From Deltaproteobacteria bacterium (GTDB lineage: Bacteria > Desulfobacterota > Binatia > UTPRO1), in NCBI GenBank assembly GCA_020848745.1, contig JADLHM010000136.1, forward strand, positions 1 to 64,000: a DNA stretch of 64,000 nucleotides, read 5' to 3'. The translations under genes were made by a program, and so were the position numbers. Each line of letters opens with the position of its first letter. Within the stretch, counting starts at the first letter, position 1. The notes under the pieces are model-generated. The model saw only the letters and a list, made by a program, of their open reading frames with translations, was not told where the DNA came from and did not search any database. Below are positions 62,582 through 64,000 of this stretch, in pieces.

Positions 62582-63664
62582 ATGAAGTACGCCCAGCACA
62601 ATCCGCTCCCGATCCCCGACATCGGTCCCCTCGAGCCGGTCGAGGTCTCGATGACGTCCATCTTCGACTGGGAGTACGCCCTCAAGCGCGAGAACCTGCT
62701 CGCGCTGTACGAGAAGGGCAAAGCCAGCACCTGGAACGCGACCGACCTCGATTGGTCGGCCGACGTGAACCTCGAGAAGATCCAGCGCGACTACATGGGC
62801 ATGGGGTCGCAGGACGTCTTCAACCAGATGCTGAACCCGCCCCGGCCGCTCGATCAGCAGGAAGCGATCGACCTGAATCTCAACATCAACGCCTGGATGC
62901 TCTCGCAGTTCCTGCACGGCGAGCAGGGGGCGTTGCTCGCCACCGCCAAGATCGTGCAGGGCGTGCCGTGGGAGGAAGCGAAGTGGTACGCGGCCAATCA
63001 GGTCGCCGACGAGGCGCGCCACGTCGAGGTCTATCACCGCTACCTCACCGAGAAGCTCGGGATCTCGTTCGGAGTGAACCGCCACCTCCGCACGCTCCTC
63101 GACGAGATCATCTCCGACTCGCGCTGGGACATGACCTACCTCGGCATGCAGATCATGGTGGAAGGTCTCGCGCTCGCGGCCTTCGGCATGATGCGCCTGC
63201 AGTGGCCGGACGAGCCGCTCATCCAGGACATCACCACGCGCATCATGGGCGACGAGTCGCGCCACGTCGCCTTCGGCGTGCTCTCGCTCGAGCACCTCTA
63301 CGCCGGGGAGCTCGGCGCAACGGAGATGAAGGAGCGCGAGGACTTCGTGATCGAGGCGACGCACCTCATGCGCGACCGCCTGCTCATGGAGGACGTCTAC
63401 GAGCGCATGGGGTTCGACGTGAAGACGTGGGTCGAGTGGTCGATCAACACGCCGTTCATGTCCGGCTTCCGGCAGATGCTGTTCTCGAAGATCGTTCCCA
63501 ACCTGAAACGTCTCGGCCTCCTCACGCCGCGCGTCCGCGAGGCGTACGCCAAGCTCGATCTCCTGCGCTTCGAGCACATGAAGGACTCGAGCGAGGATCC
63601 GGAGGTCGCGTCGCCGGCGGAGCTCGTCGAGGCGCTCGCCAAGATCCGCGCCGGCACCGTCTGA
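62582..63664 (+). CDS. Ferritin-like diiron protein (R2-like oxygenase)
   Basis: All-helical protein of 360 residues. Candidate diiron ligands are Glu114 (HGEQGA), Glu144/His147 (DEARHVEVYHRY), Glu194 (VEGLALAAFG) and Glu225/His228 (DESRHVAFG), the E...ExxH...E...ExxH pattern of ribonucleotide-reductase-R2-like and related oxygenases. No radical-generating neighbour (NrdA-like) is present, so ribonucleotide reductase is unlikely; an N- or C-oxygenase or a lipid-modifying enzyme is possible. GAGGAGG lies upstream of the ATG. It is 15 bases after opgG and may be co-transcribed, though functional linkage is unknown. Confidence 0.82.
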   Translation: MKYAQHNPLPIPDIGPLEPVEVSMTSIFDWEYALKRENLLALYEKGKASTWNATDLDWSADVNLEKIQRDYMGMGSQDVFNQMLNPPRPLDQQEAIDLNLNINAWMLSQFLHGEQGALLATAKIVQGVPWEEAKWYAANQVADEARHVEVYHRYLTEKLGISFGVNRHLRTLLDEIISDSRWDMTYLGMQIMVEGLALAAFGMMRLQWPDEPLIQDITTRIMGDESRHVAFGVLSLEHLYAGELGATEMKEREDFVIEATHLMRDRLLMEDVYERMGFDVKTWVEWSINTPFMSGFRQMLFSKIVPNLKRLGLLTPRVREAYAKLDLLRFEHMKDSSEDPEVASPAELVEALAKIRAGTV

Positions 63665-63679
63665 GCGGACGCGATCGGG

Positions 63680-63716
63680 CGGCGCTGCGCGACCTGCCCG
63701 GGGTCGCGCAGCGCCG
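63680..63716 (+). terminator. 15-bp perfect hairpin after the diiron gene
   Basis: The arms 63680-63694 and 63702-63716 are exact inverted complements with a 7-base loop, beginning 16 bases after the stop codon. It is a strong stem without a T-run, a likely terminator for opgG and the diiron gene. Confidence 0.6.
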
Positions 63717-63751
63717 CAAGGCGACTCCGGGCGCGCGAACCGTTCAGCGCG

Positions 63752-63847
63752 TGGCGGGCCACCCGCCATGGCGCTCGCGACCACAGCGCCGGCCGAAGTG
63801 CGCGATCGGCCGACGCGCCGTCACAGGGCGTCGCGATTCCGACGCCC
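63752..63847. repeat. Two further perfect stem-loops in the same gap
   Basis: A 7-bp stem with 3-base loop (63752-63768, TGGCGGG/CCCGCCA) and an 8-bp stem with 6-base loop (63826-63847, GGGCGTCG/CGACGCCC) follow the larger hairpin within the 226-base space before the pilin-like gene. Function unknown. Confidence 0.5.
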
Positions 63848-63890
63848 CGGCCCGTCGGCAGTGGCATTTCGGTTGCTGAGCCGACCCGCC

Positions 63891-64000
63891 ATGCGTGACC
63901 ACCGAGGCTTCACCCTGATCGAAGTGCTGATCGTGCTCGTGCTCGTCGGCGTCCTCGCCGGCCTCGCCATCTCGCAGTACGCGGGCTTTCGCCGGCGCGG
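63891..64000 (+). CDS. Type IV pilin/pseudopilin-like protein, cut off by window edge
   Basis: The first 36 residues are visible. The short basic leader MRDHRG is followed by the prepilin peptidase motif (G)FTLIEVLIVLVLVGVLAG, with the conserved Phe at +1 and Glu at +5, and the hydrophobic N-terminal helix ending SQYAGFRRR. PilD would cleave between Gly6 and Phe7 and methylate Phe. It could be the major pilin or a minor/pseudopilin; the rest lies beyond position 64000. No clear ribosome-binding site was found. Confidence 0.88.
   Translation, partial: MRDHRGFTLIEVLIVLVLVGVLAGLAISQYAGFRRR

Overview
This window looks like a chromosomal segment of a GC-rich, Gram-negative bacterium. It carries LptF/LptG for LPS export, OpgG/OpgH for periplasmic glucans, an outer-membrane barrel protein and a lipoprotein-type binding protein. 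The order tRNA-Leu, tig, clpP, clpX, lon, hup, then rplM-rpsI-argC, and the tRNA block Thr-Tyr-Gly-Thr (which normally precedes tuf, here just off the left edge) fit a proteobacterial or deltaproteobacterial-like lineage. Pro/Thr-rich linkers in secreted proteins, Cys-rich repeats and lipid-type enzymes would suit an uncultured lineage such as Binatota, but that placement is inference only. No CRISPR array, insertion sequence or prophage was seen, and no gap between genes exceeds about 250 bases.

Layout. 1-5.1 kb: tRNA cluster, rlmB, divergent lptFG, then argC-rpsI. 5.1-12 kb: one long minus-strand housekeeping block (tRNA-Leu, tig, clpP, clpX, lon, hup, tRNA-Val, tRNA-Asp, rplM, rpsI, argC). 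12-16.5 kb: a TMTC-like membrane glycosyltransferase with TPRs, a phosphotriesterase-like hydrolase, aat and a metallo-beta-lactamase-fold protein. 16.6-25.1 kb: a translationally coupled alpha-glucan operon, glgE-glgX-glgB-malQ. 25.2-28.8 kb: an operon of a thiamine-diphosphate enzyme, a ketosphinganine-reductase-like SDR and a 3-beta-HSD-like epimerase. 28.9-34 kb: an APC permease, then an acyl-CoA desaturase with a LolA-like/DUF1302 envelope pair. 34-45 kb: a diheme beta-propeller protein resembling hydrazine synthase alpha, and a 2452-residue teneurin-like RHS protein. 45-46.6 kb: rnk and pilT.

46.8-62.6 kb is the most distinctive region. It combines OpgH (beta-1,2-glucan backbone synthase), OpgG, a GH144-type (PF10091) predicted beta-1,2-glucanase, a GH1 beta-glucosidase, a PfkB sugar kinase, a full carbohydrate ABC importer (lipoprotein, two permeases, ATPase) and a large F5/8-type six-hairpin glycosidase coupled to the permeases. 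Read together, it could be a self-contained system that makes, trims, re-imports and consumes osmoregulated periplasmic glucans. The window ends with a ferritin-like diiron protein, an intergenic region with three strong hairpins, and the start of a type IV pilin-like gene.

Many genes overlap by ATGA or GTGA, and GTG starts are common. Large antisense open frames over the GC-rich genes were treated as artefacts.
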